From: Bacteroidales bacterium
Lineage (GTDB): Bacteria > Bacteroidota > Bacteroidia > Bacteroidales > WCHB1-69
NCBI GenBank assembly: GCA_016285085.1
Contig: JAEEQA010000007.1
Location: forward strand, 1-60,567
Direction of reading: 5' to 3'
Length of the DNA stretch: 60,567 nt
Position 1 is the first letter of the stretch. Each line of letters begins with the position of its first letter. The notes beneath the pieces are model-generated. The model was not told the origin of the DNA. It did no database searches and saw nothing but the letters and a program-made list of their open reading frames with translations. This document shows positions 35,301-43,538 of the stretch, piece by piece. The translations under genes and the position numbers were made by a program.

Positions 35301-35792
35301 GGAGAGTGTTTCCCCTTTCTTGATGGCGAATGAATTCTTTTTCAGAATCTTGGTGGAGGTCAACTTTTCCGCCAGCGCCTCTGGATAGGTCACAATCACA
35401 CTTTTTCCCTCGGCATACAACAGTTTGTTGATGATTTCCGAACGGAGCTTGATGTTGGCGTTGTCCGTTTCCTGCGGCTCGTAAGGGCGTCGGTACGAGG
35501 CCGGGAAATAGTGTACCTTTTTCCGTTCAATCGGCCGGTTGGCATCATCCAGCATCTTTTCAATATCATGGTAAAAGAATGCCGAAGACTCCTTGTCAGG
35601 AAAAACAAACAGCTGATTCTGTTTCAGTTGCGAAAAAAGCGGCGCCAATGCCAGCGACAGCGACGACCCGCTCAACCCGGTAATCCGCAAACGACCGCCG
35701 ACACTGTTTTCATAAAAATCATCCAACGGATCCATTCTATGAAGATCCGGTTCGTTAGCATTAAAGAGATCAATGAGATCAGTCTGTGTCAT
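32379..35792 (-). CDS. mfd: Transcription-repair coupling factor Mfd
   Basis: 1137 residues, normal for Mfd. N-terminal UvrB-like module, RNA-polymerase-interacting domain (LQPGDYVVHIDHGIGVYEGL, about 455), then an SF2 translocase with Walker A LLCGDVGFGKTEVA (about 606) and DEEQ box LLIIDEEQKFGVG (about 700), motifs SATPIPRTLQ and QLRGRVGRNNKKAFCY, and a C-terminal TRCF domain. It removes stalled RNA polymerase at DNA lesions and recruits UvrA. The gene is followed by palindrome copy 6 and preceded by copy 7; no TAnnTTTG box was seen directly ahead of its ATG at 35792, so it may be read from upstream. Confidence 0.97.
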   Translation of the reverse strand: MTQTDLIDLFNANEPDLHRMDPLDDFYENSVGGRLRITGLSGSSLSLALAPLFSQLKQNQLFVFPDKESSAFFYHDIEKMLDDANRPIERKKVHYFPASYRRPYEPQETDNANIKLRSEIINKLLYAEGKSVIVTYPEALAEKLTSTKILKKNSFAIKKGETLSIDDFVNFLYEAQYRQDDFVFEPGQFAWRGAIFDVFSFSEEYPYRIELSGDTVESIRLFDTNTQLSIREVSTLHIMPLASDLEVKERVSFFDFLGPDDIFWLKKTNDIRTTLHRNFKKVVEEFEKIDSPISHLLPEDLYIDSDIFLQNIENHKIVEIDSDWFKEYSAVCDFEIAPQNAFSKNVDMLLAEWIDNHEHGYTTVFLTENEQQRTRMEHIIGDLLQVYNAKHETNYAPADLYAPMGFVLHEGFRDEDGKLCVYTDHQIFERYHRFVIRDRYKRSEAFTLKEVCDLQPGDYVVHIDHGIGVYEGLAKMDVNGVEQEVIKLVYKEGDVLYISIHSLHKISKYVGKEGTPPTLHRLGSGTWEKMKERTKRRVKELAVDLIKLYAKRKSMKGFAYSTDTYLQTELEASFMYEDTPDQVKAMHDIKEDMESDCPMDRLLCGDVGFGKTEVAIRAAFKAVCDSKQVAVLVPTTVLALQHFTTFSERLKGMPCKVGYINRFRSAKQIKDTLTQLKEGKIDILIGTHRILGKDVVFKDLGLLIIDEEQKFGVGAKEKLRELKVTVDTLTMSATPIPRTLQFSMMGARDISVIATPPLNRYPIQTEVHTFDEDILRDAVNFEIQRGGQVFVVHNKVQNIMEIAGMVKRLVPDARVAVGHGQMEGKELEKVMMDFIDGRYDVLVATTIVESGLDITNANTMVINDAQNFALNVLHQLRGRVGRNNKKAFCYMLTKPFDTLNDQARKRLKAIEDYSEIGSGFQIAMRDMDIRGAGDVLGAEQSGFISDIGFEMYQKILNEAIQELQDEGGYDEEQSTDQLVQRECMLETDLGLLFPSDYVSSLSERMSLYKELDQIRADEELAKFRSKLTDMFGAIPPATEELLQTIPLRRKAANLFFDKIVLKKKTFVGYFVENSNAAFYQSSLFGEILSFMQKHYPTVQMKEVNQKLTLQIRDVATIQKALHWVEKMESATIGEGDR

Positions 35793-35807
35793 TATTCATC
35801 AAAATAT

Positions 35808-35835
35808 GTAGAGACACGGTGTACCGCGTCTCATT
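35808..35835. repeat. GTAGAGACG-family palindrome, copy 7
   Basis: Left arm GTAGAGACA, core CGGTGTACCG, right arm CGTCTC then degenerate (ATTT instead of TAC). In the gap between the transporter and mfd. Confidence 0.7.
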
Positions 35836-35885
35836 TTGTGTCGTAATTTCTTCTACCCCGGCCGTGCGTCTCCATCCAACATTGG

Positions 35886-37244
35886 TTATATTTCCGCGCC
35901 CAACGAACCGGCAATCAGGATGATGACAAGGGCAATGGGGGCAATATAGCGAACGGTGAAGAGCCAAACCTTATAGTAGGTGAATTTAAGGGTGCCGCCG
36001 TTGGTGAGTTCATCGCGGGAGTCGGCCGAAGGCAGCTGCCACCCCACAAACAACGTGAGTGCCAATGCGCCAATGGGCATGAAGTAGGTGGCCGTGAGCT
36101 TGTCGAAGAGACCGAATATGGTCTGCCCGCAAATGGTGAAATCGTGAAGCGACCCAAAGGAAAGTGAACACAGTGCACCGATGATGAAGACAATCACCGA
36201 ACAGAAGATAGTGGCCATGATACGTTTCATGTGCAATTCTTCCACCGCCCATGCAACCAGAATTTCCAACAGGGAAATGGTGGAGGTAAGGGCCGCGATG
36301 GTGAGCAGTACAAAGAACAGCGTGGCGAACACGATACCTAAAGGCATGGCATTGAATACGTTCGGCAGCACCACATAGACAAGACTCGGCCCACTGGCGG
36401 GGCTCATCCCGAAAGCGAAAACCGCCGGGAAAATCGCCACACCGGCCAAAACAGCAATCAGTGTGTCGGCAGCGGCGATGCTGACACTGGTTTTCATCAG
36501 ATTATCCTCTTTACGAACGTACGAGCCGTAAGTGACCAAACAGCCCATGCCGAGACTGAGGGAGAACAATGCCTGTCCAAGTGCCGAAAGGATACCGCCC
36601 GCAGTCAACGCACTGAAGTCGGGATTGAACAGGAACTCCAGCCCTTTGCCTGCCCCTTCAAGGGTGACGGAGCGGACACACAGCAGGATCATCAGCAGCA
36701 ACAGCACGGGCATCAGCACCTTGCAGGTCTTCTCAATGCCCTTCTGCACACCCTTCACCACCACACCGGCAGTGAAAAGGATGAACAGTCCCAAAAAGAA
36801 AATCGGATGCCACGCATGGGTGGTGAAATTACTGAAAATCTGTCCAACGGCTTCCGCCGATTGTCCCTCGAATTTGCCTGCACCCGCGAGGATGATGTAA
36901 TTGAAAGTCCAACCGGCGACCACGCTGTAGAAAGAATAGATCATAAACGCCGAGAGGATGGCGAGCCAACCCACCGACTGCCATGCCTTGCGCTGCGGGG
37001 CGAGCGAGCGGAAGGCACCCAGTACATTGTGACCGGAGCGGCGCCCCATGATGAACTCACTCATGATCAAGGGCACGCCTAACGCAAACACAAAGATGAT
37101 GTAAATCAAGAGGAAAGCACCGCCGCCGTTTTGTCCGACTGTGTACGGGAAACGCCAGATGTTCCCCAGTCCGATGGCTGAACCGGCAGCGGCGGCCACT
37201 GCGCCAAAACCACTGGTAAAGCCCGCACGTTTTTCATTATCCAT
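35886..37244 (-). CDS. Neurotransmitter:sodium symporter (NSS) family transporter
   Basis: 452 residues from the ATG at 37244 (MDNEKRAGFTSGFGAVAAAAGSA); an earlier frame start would lie inside palindrome copy 8. About 11-12 membrane helices. The NSS hallmark GSAIGLGNIWRFPYTVGQNGGGAFLLIY, forming the first sodium/substrate site of LeuT-like transporters, is present near residue 22. It probably imports an amino acid with sodium; specificity cannot be read. Cytoplasmic membrane. It is flanked on both sides by palindromes (copies 7 and 8), downstream of mreB on the same strand. Confidence 0.92.
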   Translation of the reverse strand: MDNEKRAGFTSGFGAVAAAAGSAIGLGNIWRFPYTVGQNGGGAFLLIYIIFVFALGVPLIMSEFIMGRRSGHNVLGAFRSLAPQRKAWQSVGWLAILSAFMIYSFYSVVAGWTFNYIILAGAGKFEGQSAEAVGQIFSNFTTHAWHPIFFLGLFILFTAGVVVKGVQKGIEKTCKVLMPVLLLLMILLCVRSVTLEGAGKGLEFLFNPDFSALTAGGILSALGQALFSLSLGMGCLVTYGSYVRKEDNLMKTSVSIAAADTLIAVLAGVAIFPAVFAFGMSPASGPSLVYVVLPNVFNAMPLGIVFATLFFVLLTIAALTSTISLLEILVAWAVEELHMKRIMATIFCSVIVFIIGALCSLSFGSLHDFTICGQTIFGLFDKLTATYFMPIGALALTLFVGWQLPSADSRDELTNGGTLKFTYYKVWLFTVRYIAPIALVIILIAGSLGAEI

Positions 37245-37280
37245 ACGTTCTGAATTTGAAGCCGCAAAATTACAAAAAAA

Positions 37281-37308
37281 GTAGAGACGCAAAATTTTGC
37301 GTCTCTAC
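37281..37308. repeat. GTAGAGACG-family palindrome, copy 8
   Basis: Perfect 28-base palindrome, core CAAAATTTTG, between mreB and the NSS transporter. Confidence 0.9.
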
Positions 37309-37330
37309 AATTATAGATTCCCTTTCTCTT

Positions 37331-38353
37331 CTATTTGATCAAGAAGGGGAACTTGTCGAAATTCTTGAGGGCGATGCCCGTGCCCCGTGCCACCGCCATC
37401 AGCGGATTGTCGGCCACATGCACCTGCAGACCCGTCAGCTTCGAGATTCGCTTGTCGAGGCCGCGCAGCAACGCGCCACCACCGGCCAGGTAGATGCCGT
37501 TGTTGTAGATATCGGCGGAGGATTCGGGAGGCGTACACTCCAGGGCGCTGATGACACTCTGCTCGATTTCGGAGATGGAGTGGTCAAGAGCAGCGGCAAT
37601 CTCGCGGTAGTTCACCTTGACAGCCATCGGCACGCCCTGCACCAGGTCACGTCCCTTGACTTCGTAATCTTCAGGCGGATTCTCCAAGTCCTCAATGGCG
37701 GAACCAACATTGATCTTGATGCGCTCGGCCGTGGTTTCACCGATGGCGATATTGTGCTTACGGCGCATGTAGTCAATGATGTTGTCGTTGAACTCGTCGC
37801 CGGCGGTCTTGCTCGACTTGCGGGTCACGACGCCACCGAGGGCCAGGACGGCCACTTCGCTGGTACCGCCGCCGATGTCAATCACCATGTTTCCGTCAGG
37901 ACTCATGATATCCAGACCGATACCGATGGCGGCGGCCATCGGTTCGTAGATCATTCGCACGTCCTTGGCGCCGGCCTGTTCGGCGGAGTCGCGCACAGCA
38001 CGCTCCTCCACTTCGGTGATGCCGGAGGGGATGCAGATCACCATCTTCAACGCGGGCGGGATGATGAATCCGCGCGTGCCCGCCATCTTGATGAACTCCT
38101 TGAGCATCATCTCGGTATGCTGGAAGTCGGCGATCACACCGTCTTTCAAAGGACGGATGGTCTGAAGGTCCTCGTGGGTCTTGCCCTGCATCATCAGGGC
38201 CAGCTTGCCCACCGCCTTCAGTTGGTGCGTGCTTTTCTCTATAGCAATAATGGACGGCTCGTTCACTACGATCTTGTCATTGTGCAAAATAACGGTGTTG
38301 GCCGTACCGAGGTCAATTGCAATTTCCTTTGTAAATAAAGAGGATAGTCCCAT
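37331..38353 (-). CDS. mreB: Rod-shape-determining actin homologue MreB
   Basis: 340 residues. Actin-fold motifs: phosphate 1 IAIDLGTANTVI, phosphate 2 MVIDIGGGTSEVAVL, adenosine motif YLAGGGALLRGLDKRI, plus IPSGITEVEERAVRDSAEQAGA and YEPMAAAIG. It polymerises under the inner membrane and directs side-wall peptidoglycan synthesis. In most rod-shaped bacteria mreC and mreD follow directly; here an NSS transporter follows instead, so the elongasome genes are split. It has its own TAtcTTTG promoter at 38389. Confidence 0.96.
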   Translation of the reverse strand: MGLSSLFTKEIAIDLGTANTVILHNDKIVVNEPSIIAIEKSTHQLKAVGKLALMMQGKTHEDLQTIRPLKDGVIADFQHTEMMLKEFIKMAGTRGFIIPPALKMVICIPSGITEVEERAVRDSAEQAGAKDVRMIYEPMAAAIGIGLDIMSPDGNMVIDIGGGTSEVAVLALGGVVTRKSSKTAGDEFNDNIIDYMRRKHNIAIGETTAERIKINVGSAIEDLENPPEDYEVKGRDLVQGVPMAVKVNYREIAAALDHSISEIEQSVISALECTPPESSADIYNNGIYLAGGGALLRGLDKRISKLTGLQVHVADNPLMAVARGTGIALKNFDKFPFLIK

Positions 38354-38388
38354 ATTCTTGTCTTGGTTTTATTCTGAAAAAAGGGCTG

Positions 38389-38396
38389 CAAAGATA
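38389..38396 (-). promoter_or_regulatory. TAtcTTTG -7 promoter element of mreB
   Basis: Minus-strand exact match, 35 bases ahead of the start at 38353, downstream of the pcrA stop. Confidence 0.7.
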
Positions 38397-38448
38397 CTTG
38401 CAAATCTTGACTTTATACGCCCTTTTTCCTTTTTTGTTTCAAAAAAAT

Positions 38449-40770
38449 TTATTTTTTGCCGCCGTCTTTCGGGATGATCAACTTGGCGAATTTCAACAGC
38501 AGCACTTTTTCGCCGAGAGTTTCAAAATTGACGACCGCTTTCCGGTCCTCACCGGTGCCGTCGATCTTCGACACCGTACCATAGCCGAACTTGAGGTGGT
38601 AGATTCTCAGTCCCGGCACGATTTCGGGAGGGGTGGCAATCCGCCCGACGGACGACGCGCTGAAGTCGGGCTTGGGCTTGGCCGGCAGCTTCGACTTGGG
38701 CACGAAGGTCTTGCCGCTATACACCTCCCCCGCCCCGCTCTTTCCGGAGAACAACCCTTTCCCCGAAGAGGCTTTCCGAAGGGTCTTCTGGCACGACAGC
38801 GGGATTTCGTCCAGAAAACGGCTCGGCTCGCAGAACTGCATGCTGCCGAAACGGTACCTCGTCTGCGCATGCGTGATGGTCAACACCTTCTTGGCACGGG
38901 TGATGGCCACATAGAACAGACGACGCTCCTCCTCCAGCTCCCGCCTCGACCCAATCGACATCGCCGACGGGAACAGATTCTCCTCCAGGCCGGTGATATA
39001 GACATAGTCGAACTCCAGGCCCTTGGCCGCGTGGATGGTCATCAGTTTCACCTTGTGCTCCTCCTCGCTGTCCTTCTCGTCCGCGTCGGTCAGCAGCGCC
39101 ACACTTTCCAGAAAACGGTCCAACGTCGGAGTGAAGTTCTCAATCACCTCTCCCGTGTCATCATTGAAGGTGGGTTCCTCCGCATTTTCGGAGAAATCTT
39201 TCATGGCGTCCAGCAGCTCCTCCACATTGTCCATACGGTCCTTGTCGGAGGGGTCGGCCTTGAGCGCGGCGGCAATGCCGGAGGCGAAAACGATATGCTT
39301 GCCCATCTCATAGGCATCCTTCGTTGCGAGCAAAGCGGTGAAACTCTTGATCTTGTTGGCGAAGTCCATCAGTTTCTCCTTGGTCGGACCATTGACGGGA
39401 ACCTCGAAAAAGACAGGGTTCTCAATCACGTCCCACACGCGGGCATTGTGCTCGTTTGCGCACGCCACCACACGCTCCACCGTTGTGTCGCCGATGCCCC
39501 GCAACGGGTAATTGATAACCCGCCGCAGCGACTCCTCATCGTAGTGGTTGACAGCCAGACGGCAGTACGCCAGCACATCCTTGATTTCCTTGCGGGCATA
39601 GAACGAGACACCGCCGTAAATCCGATACGGAATGTGGCGCTTCATCAGCATCTCTTCCAATGCACGCGACTGCATATTGGTACGATAGAGGATGGCAATG
39701 TCGTTATAATCAACATGATAGTTATGCTCCACCTCGAAAATGGAGTCACAAACCGCCGCTGCCTCGTCGTTCTCCGTACCCGACTGCAGCACGGAAATCG
39801 GCGTTCCCTCCTCGTTCTCCGTCCACACCTTCTTGGGTATCTGTTTGTTGTTGTTTTTGATGACAGCGTTGGCTGCATTGACGATGTTTTGGGTGGAACG
39901 GTAGTTCTGCTCCAGTTTGATGAGCTTCGCCTCGGGATAATCCCTTTTGAAATTGAGGATGTTGTTGATGTCGGCGCCGCGGAAGCCGTAGATGCTCTGG
40001 GCATCATCGCCCACCACGCAGATATTATGGTGCGATGCCGCTATCTTCTTGATTATCATATATTGTGCGAAGTTCGTATCCTGATACTCGTCCACCAAAA
40101 CGTACTGAAAACGGTTCTGGTACTTGAACAGCATATCGGGATGGTCACGGAGCAACACATTCATATAATATAATATGTCATCGAAGTCCATCGCATTGGC
40201 GTTGTGCATCCGCTTGTTGTAGCGGGTGAAAATCTCTGAAACGAGAGGTTTTCCGCACTCCTTGTCGTATTGTTTAGCCTCCGTATTACGAGCGTAGTCC
40301 TCGTCGGAGAGGAGATTCGACTTGGCGGCGGAGATGCGGTTGAGGATGAAATTGACAACGTAAATTTTGGGGTCAAGGTTCATCTCCTTGATGATATTGC
40401 GCAGCAGCGACTTGCTATCATCGGTGTCATAGACGGTGAGGGAACGGGAAAAACCGATTTTCTCGGCTTCGGTACGCAGGATGCGGAGGAAGACGGAGTG
40501 GAACGTACCCATCTGCACGGCCTTGGCACGCCCGTCACCGATGAGTTTCTGGATACGCTCGGTCATTTCACGGGCGGCCTTGTTGGTGAAGGTGAGGGCA
40601 AGGATACGCCACGGCACAATCCCCTGCTCCAGCATGTAGGCAATGCGGTAGGTCAGCACACGGGTCTTGCCCGAACCGGCACCGGCAATCACCATCACCG
40701 GACCGGCGACCTCCTGCACGGCGGCACGCTGCGAATCGTTCAACTGGGACAATATGTTATTTCCGTTCAT
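38449..40770 (-). CDS. pcrA: UvrD/PcrA-type SF1A DNA helicase
   Basis: 773 residues. Q-motif LNDSQRAAV, Walker A IAGAGSGKTRVLTYRIAYML (about residue 30), Walker B LVDEYQDTNFAQY (about 225), VVGDDAQSIYGFRGAD, LEQNYRSTQNIV and the C-terminal MTIHAAKGLEFDYV and LFYVAITRAKKVLTI motifs. A C-terminal Tudor-like tail (GLRIYHLKFGYGTVSKIDGTG) is typical of PcrA, where it contacts RNA polymerase. A 3'-5' helicase for nucleotide-excision and mismatch repair and conflict resolution. It lies in the same block as mfd. Palindrome copy 9 lies just upstream. Confidence 0.95.
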   Translation of the reverse strand: MNGNNILSQLNDSQRAAVQEVAGPVMVIAGAGSGKTRVLTYRIAYMLEQGIVPWRILALTFTNKAAREMTERIQKLIGDGRAKAVQMGTFHSVFLRILRTEAEKIGFSRSLTVYDTDDSKSLLRNIIKEMNLDPKIYVVNFILNRISAAKSNLLSDEDYARNTEAKQYDKECGKPLVSEIFTRYNKRMHNANAMDFDDILYYMNVLLRDHPDMLFKYQNRFQYVLVDEYQDTNFAQYMIIKKIAASHHNICVVGDDAQSIYGFRGADINNILNFKRDYPEAKLIKLEQNYRSTQNIVNAANAVIKNNNKQIPKKVWTENEEGTPISVLQSGTENDEAAAVCDSIFEVEHNYHVDYNDIAILYRTNMQSRALEEMLMKRHIPYRIYGGVSFYARKEIKDVLAYCRLAVNHYDEESLRRVINYPLRGIGDTTVERVVACANEHNARVWDVIENPVFFEVPVNGPTKEKLMDFANKIKSFTALLATKDAYEMGKHIVFASGIAAALKADPSDKDRMDNVEELLDAMKDFSENAEEPTFNDDTGEVIENFTPTLDRFLESVALLTDADEKDSEEEHKVKLMTIHAAKGLEFDYVYITGLEENLFPSAMSIGSRRELEEERRLFYVAITRAKKVLTITHAQTRYRFGSMQFCEPSRFLDEIPLSCQKTLRKASSGKGLFSGKSGAGEVYSGKTFVPKSKLPAKPKPDFSASSVGRIATPPEIVPGLRIYHLKFGYGTVSKIDGTGEDRKAVVNFETLGEKVLLLKFAKLIIPKDGGKK

Positions 40771-40825
40771 TATAATGCAATGATATAAAACGTGTTATGG
40801 CGTTGGAACGCGATGAAAACATTTT

Positions 40826-40854
40826 GTAGAGACGTCATAATATAGCGTCTCTAC
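40826..40854. repeat. GTAGAGACG-family palindrome, copy 9
   Basis: 29-base variant with core TCATAATATAG between arms GTAGAGACG/CGTCTCTAC, upstream of pcrA. Confidence 0.85.
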
Positions 40855-40941
40855 AGAGGGGTTGCAAAGGTAGCATTAAAAAATTAAAAACAGGGGTGTT
40901 TCAAACGAATTTCTGAAAAAAATTTTTTTGCAGAAATCCTC

Positions 40942-42129
40942 CTATTTTTCGCAGAAAATCTCCGTCACACGCCCGAAGATGCCGGTAAGCCACGCAATGG
41001 CCATCCCGTAGTTGGTGACAGGCACTCCCGCATCCGACAACTGTGCCACGCGGTTGCGCAACTGCCTCTTGGTCACCATGCAACCGCCGCACTGGATGGC
41101 GATGGCATACTTCGTCAGGTCGTCGGGCAGCGGCTCCAACGCCGCCACGAAGTCGAACTCCAACTTTTTTCCAGTGACCTTCCGCACCAGCGTGGGAATC
41201 TTGTGCCGCCCGATGTCCTCGCACGAGGTGACATGGGTGCACGACTCCATCATCAGCACGCGGTCGCCGTCGGCCAATTGGCTGAGGAACGGCGTTCCTT
41301 CCAAAAAGAGGTCGAAGTTGCCCTTCGCCCGCGAAAGGATGATGCTGAAGCTGGTGAGCGGGATTTCGTGCGGAACCACCTCAGCCACTTTGGCAAAAAC
41401 TTGGCTGTCAGTGATGACGAAGGCCGGTTTATGGGTTTTCAGATAGTCCTGAAGTTCTTCGGGCTGGAGGCACGCCGCCACCGCGTGGTTGTCGAGCAGG
41501 TCGCGGATGAGCTGCACCTGCGGCAGGATGAGGCGGCCTTCGGGCGCTTCCGAATCCTGCGGCATCACCAAGGCCACCTCGTCGCCCGCCCGCACCAAGT
41601 CGCCGACCAGCGTGTCGGCCTGGTACGCAGAAGGCAGGGTGATCCGCACGATGGCGTCGATCAGTTCCGGGATGCCGGCGCGGGTGCGGGCGGTACACTC
41701 CAGCACGGGCACCTCCAGCCGCTGCAGTTCCTCACGGAGGGCGGCGGACAGCGGCTGTTCATCAGCTTTGTTGTGGACGATGGCGAAGGGGACAGAGAAC
41801 TCCCGGAAGCGGGTGAGGGCGGCGCGTTCGGGGTCACCGAACGTGTTGTGCGAGATCACCAAGAGCGCCACATCCACGGTCTTGAGGGCCTCGTAGCTCT
41901 TGCGGACGCGCTGCCCGCCGAGCGGACCGTCGTCGTCAATGCCAGCCGTATCGACCAGAACGGCGGGACCGATGCCGAAAATCTCGATGCTTTTCCGCAC
42001 GGGGTCCGTCGTCGTGCCGGCAATGTCCGACACGATGGCGACATCCTGCCCCGCAAGGGCGTTGACCAACGAACTTTTCCCTTGGTTGCGACGGCCGAAA
42101 ATGCCGATAAACACACGTTTCGTTTTCAT
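40942..42129 (-). CDS. hydF: [FeFe]-hydrogenase maturation GTPase HydF
   Basis: 395 residues from the ATG at 42129, just downstream of a promoter box. N-terminal Era-like GTPase: G1 FGRRNQGKSSLVNAL, G3 DTAGIDDDG, G4 HNKADE. Dimerisation domain in the middle; C-terminal iron-sulfur domain with SCTHVTSCEDIGRHKIP and QCGGCMVTKRQLRNR. The usual motif is CxH...HCxxC; here the residue before CGGC is Gln. HydF is the scaffold on which the hydrogenase 2Fe subcluster is finished, with HydE and HydG (not in the window). Its presence implies an [FeFe]-hydrogenase and an anaerobic life. Divergent from ackA with a shared 115-base control region. Confidence 0.93.
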   Translation of the reverse strand: MKTKRVFIGIFGRRNQGKSSLVNALAGQDVAIVSDIAGTTTDPVRKSIEIFGIGPAVLVDTAGIDDDGPLGGQRVRKSYEALKTVDVALLVISHNTFGDPERAALTRFREFSVPFAIVHNKADEQPLSAALREELQRLEVPVLECTARTRAGIPELIDAIVRITLPSAYQADTLVGDLVRAGDEVALVMPQDSEAPEGRLILPQVQLIRDLLDNHAVAACLQPEELQDYLKTHKPAFVITDSQVFAKVAEVVPHEIPLTSFSIILSRAKGNFDLFLEGTPFLSQLADGDRVLMMESCTHVTSCEDIGRHKIPTLVRKVTGKKLEFDFVAALEPLPDDLTKYAIAIQCGGCMVTKRQLRNRVAQLSDAGVPVTNYGMAIAWLTGIFGRVTEIFCEK

Positions 42130-42152
42130 TCTCCTTATTTTTGAAACGGGTG

Positions 42153-42160
42153 CAAAGATA
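42153..42160 (-). promoter_or_regulatory. TAtcTTTG -7 promoter element of hydF
   Basis: Minus-strand exact match, 23 bases ahead of the start at 42129, back-to-back with the ackA promoter. Confidence 0.7.
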
Positions 42161-42174
42161 AAGGAAAAAAGTGT

Positions 42175-42182
42175 TATCTTTG
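42175..42182 (+). promoter_or_regulatory. TAtcTTTG -7 promoter element of ackA
   Basis: Exact match, 62 bases ahead of the ATG at 42245; only 14 bases separate it from the oppositely oriented hydF box. Confidence 0.7.
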
Positions 42183-42244
42183 CCCCGTTTTTTGAAAAGC
42201 GAAAACAATTAATCACATAAATTTTATCAACCAAATAATCAACT

Positions 42245-43453
42245 ATGAAAGTTTTAGTCATCAACTGCGGAAGTTCTTCCCTCAAGTACCAACTCATCGA
42301 CATGGCCAACAATGCCGAGCTGAAAGCCAAGGGTTTGGTGGAGCGCATCGGCCTTGAAATGGGCGAGTTCACCCACAAGCCGGTCGGCAAGGACAAATAC
42401 TACACCCAGACCCCTATTCCGGATCACGCCGCCGGCATCAAGCTGGTGCTGGACGCGCTGACCGACCCGAAGATGGGCGTCATCACTTCCCTCGATGAAA
42501 TCGGCGCGGTGGGTCACCGCGTGGCACACGGCGGCGAGTACTTCACCCAGAGCTGCCTGATTGACGACAAGGCGATTGCCGAAATCGAAAAGCTGTGCAA
42601 GATTGCCCCCCTCCACAACCCCGCCAGCCTCGTCGGCATCAACTCCATGAAGAAGCTGCTCCCCAACGTCCCCCATGTGGCCGTTTTCGACACCTCCTTC
42701 CACCAGACCATGCCGCCTCACGCCTATCTGTACGCCATTCCTTACAAATATTATGAAGAAGACCGCATCCGCCGTTACGGCTTCCACGGCACCAGCCACA
42801 AGTTCGTCGGACCGCGTGCCGCCGAAATCGCCGGCGTGGACTACAACCACTCCAAGATCATCAGCTGCCACCTCGGTAGCGGCGCCTCCATCTGCGCCAT
42901 CAAGGACGGCAAGTCCGTTGACACCTCCATGGGCTTCACTCCAGTGGAAGGTCTGATCATGGGCACCCGCTGCGGCGACCTCGACCTCGGCGTGATGCTC
43001 CACATCGCGGAGAAAGAGAACATGAACTTCAAGCAGATCACCACCTTCATCAACAAGGAGTGCGGCCTGAAAGGCGTTTCAGGCAAGGGCGTTGACATGC
43101 GCGACATCCGTGCCGGCAAAGAAGCGGGCGACCTGCGTTCCACCTACGCTTTCGACATGTTCTCCTACAGAGTGAAGAAATACATCGGTGCCTATGCGGC
43201 GGCAATGGGCGGCGTGGACGTCATCCTGTTCACCGGCGGCATCGGCGAGAACGCCTTCTTCCAGAGAGAACCCATCTGCGAAGGCCTTGAATTCCTCGGC
43301 GCCAAGCTCGACAAGGAGAAGAACAAGACCGTCATCGGCGACGACGCCATCATCTCCACCCCCGACTCCAAGGTGAAACTCGTGGTCGTGGCCACCAACG
43401 AAGAATTGGTCATCGCCACCGACACCTTCAACATCGCCACGGGAAAGAACTAA
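42245..43453 (+). CDS. ackA: Acetate kinase
   Basis: 402 residues, the usual length. Signature 1 VLVINCGSSSLKYQLID at the N-terminus, GHRVAHGGEYF (about residue 90), the active-site RYGFHGTSHKFV (about 175), CHLGSGASICAIKDGKSVDTSMGFTPVEG and FTGGIGENAFFQRE. It makes ATP and acetate from acetyl phosphate, the last step of acetate fermentation; a phosphotransacetylase gene, often adjacent, is not seen here. Its promoter sits back-to-back with that of hydF, which suggests shared control of hydrogen and acetate metabolism (inference). Confidence 0.97.
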   Translation: MKVLVINCGSSSLKYQLIDMANNAELKAKGLVERIGLEMGEFTHKPVGKDKYYTQTPIPDHAAGIKLVLDALTDPKMGVITSLDEIGAVGHRVAHGGEYFTQSCLIDDKAIAEIEKLCKIAPLHNPASLVGINSMKKLLPNVPHVAVFDTSFHQTMPPHAYLYAIPYKYYEEDRIRRYGFHGTSHKFVGPRAAEIAGVDYNHSKIISCHLGSGASICAIKDGKSVDTSMGFTPVEGLIMGTRCGDLDLGVMLHIAEKENMNFKQITTFINKECGLKGVSGKGVDMRDIRAGKEAGDLRSTYAFDMFSYRVKKYIGAYAAAMGGVDVILFTGGIGENAFFQREPICEGLEFLGAKLDKEKNKTVIGDDAIISTPDSKVKLVVVATNEELVIATDTFNIATGKN

Positions 43454-43483
43454 TAACGAGATAATACGAATGTAATTTCTTTT

Positions 43484-43511
43484 GTAGAGACGCAAAATTT
43501 TGCGTCTCTAC
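43484..43511. repeat. GTAGAGACG-family palindrome, copy 10
   Basis: Perfect 28-base palindrome, core CAAAATTTTG, between ackA and the GldL-like gene. Confidence 0.9.
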
Positions 43512-43538
43512 ATTATTTTAATATTAAAACCAAAACAA

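Noticed and set aside
38398-40173. 591-codon open frame on the plus strand
   Set aside because: Antisense to pcrA; no recognisable motif.
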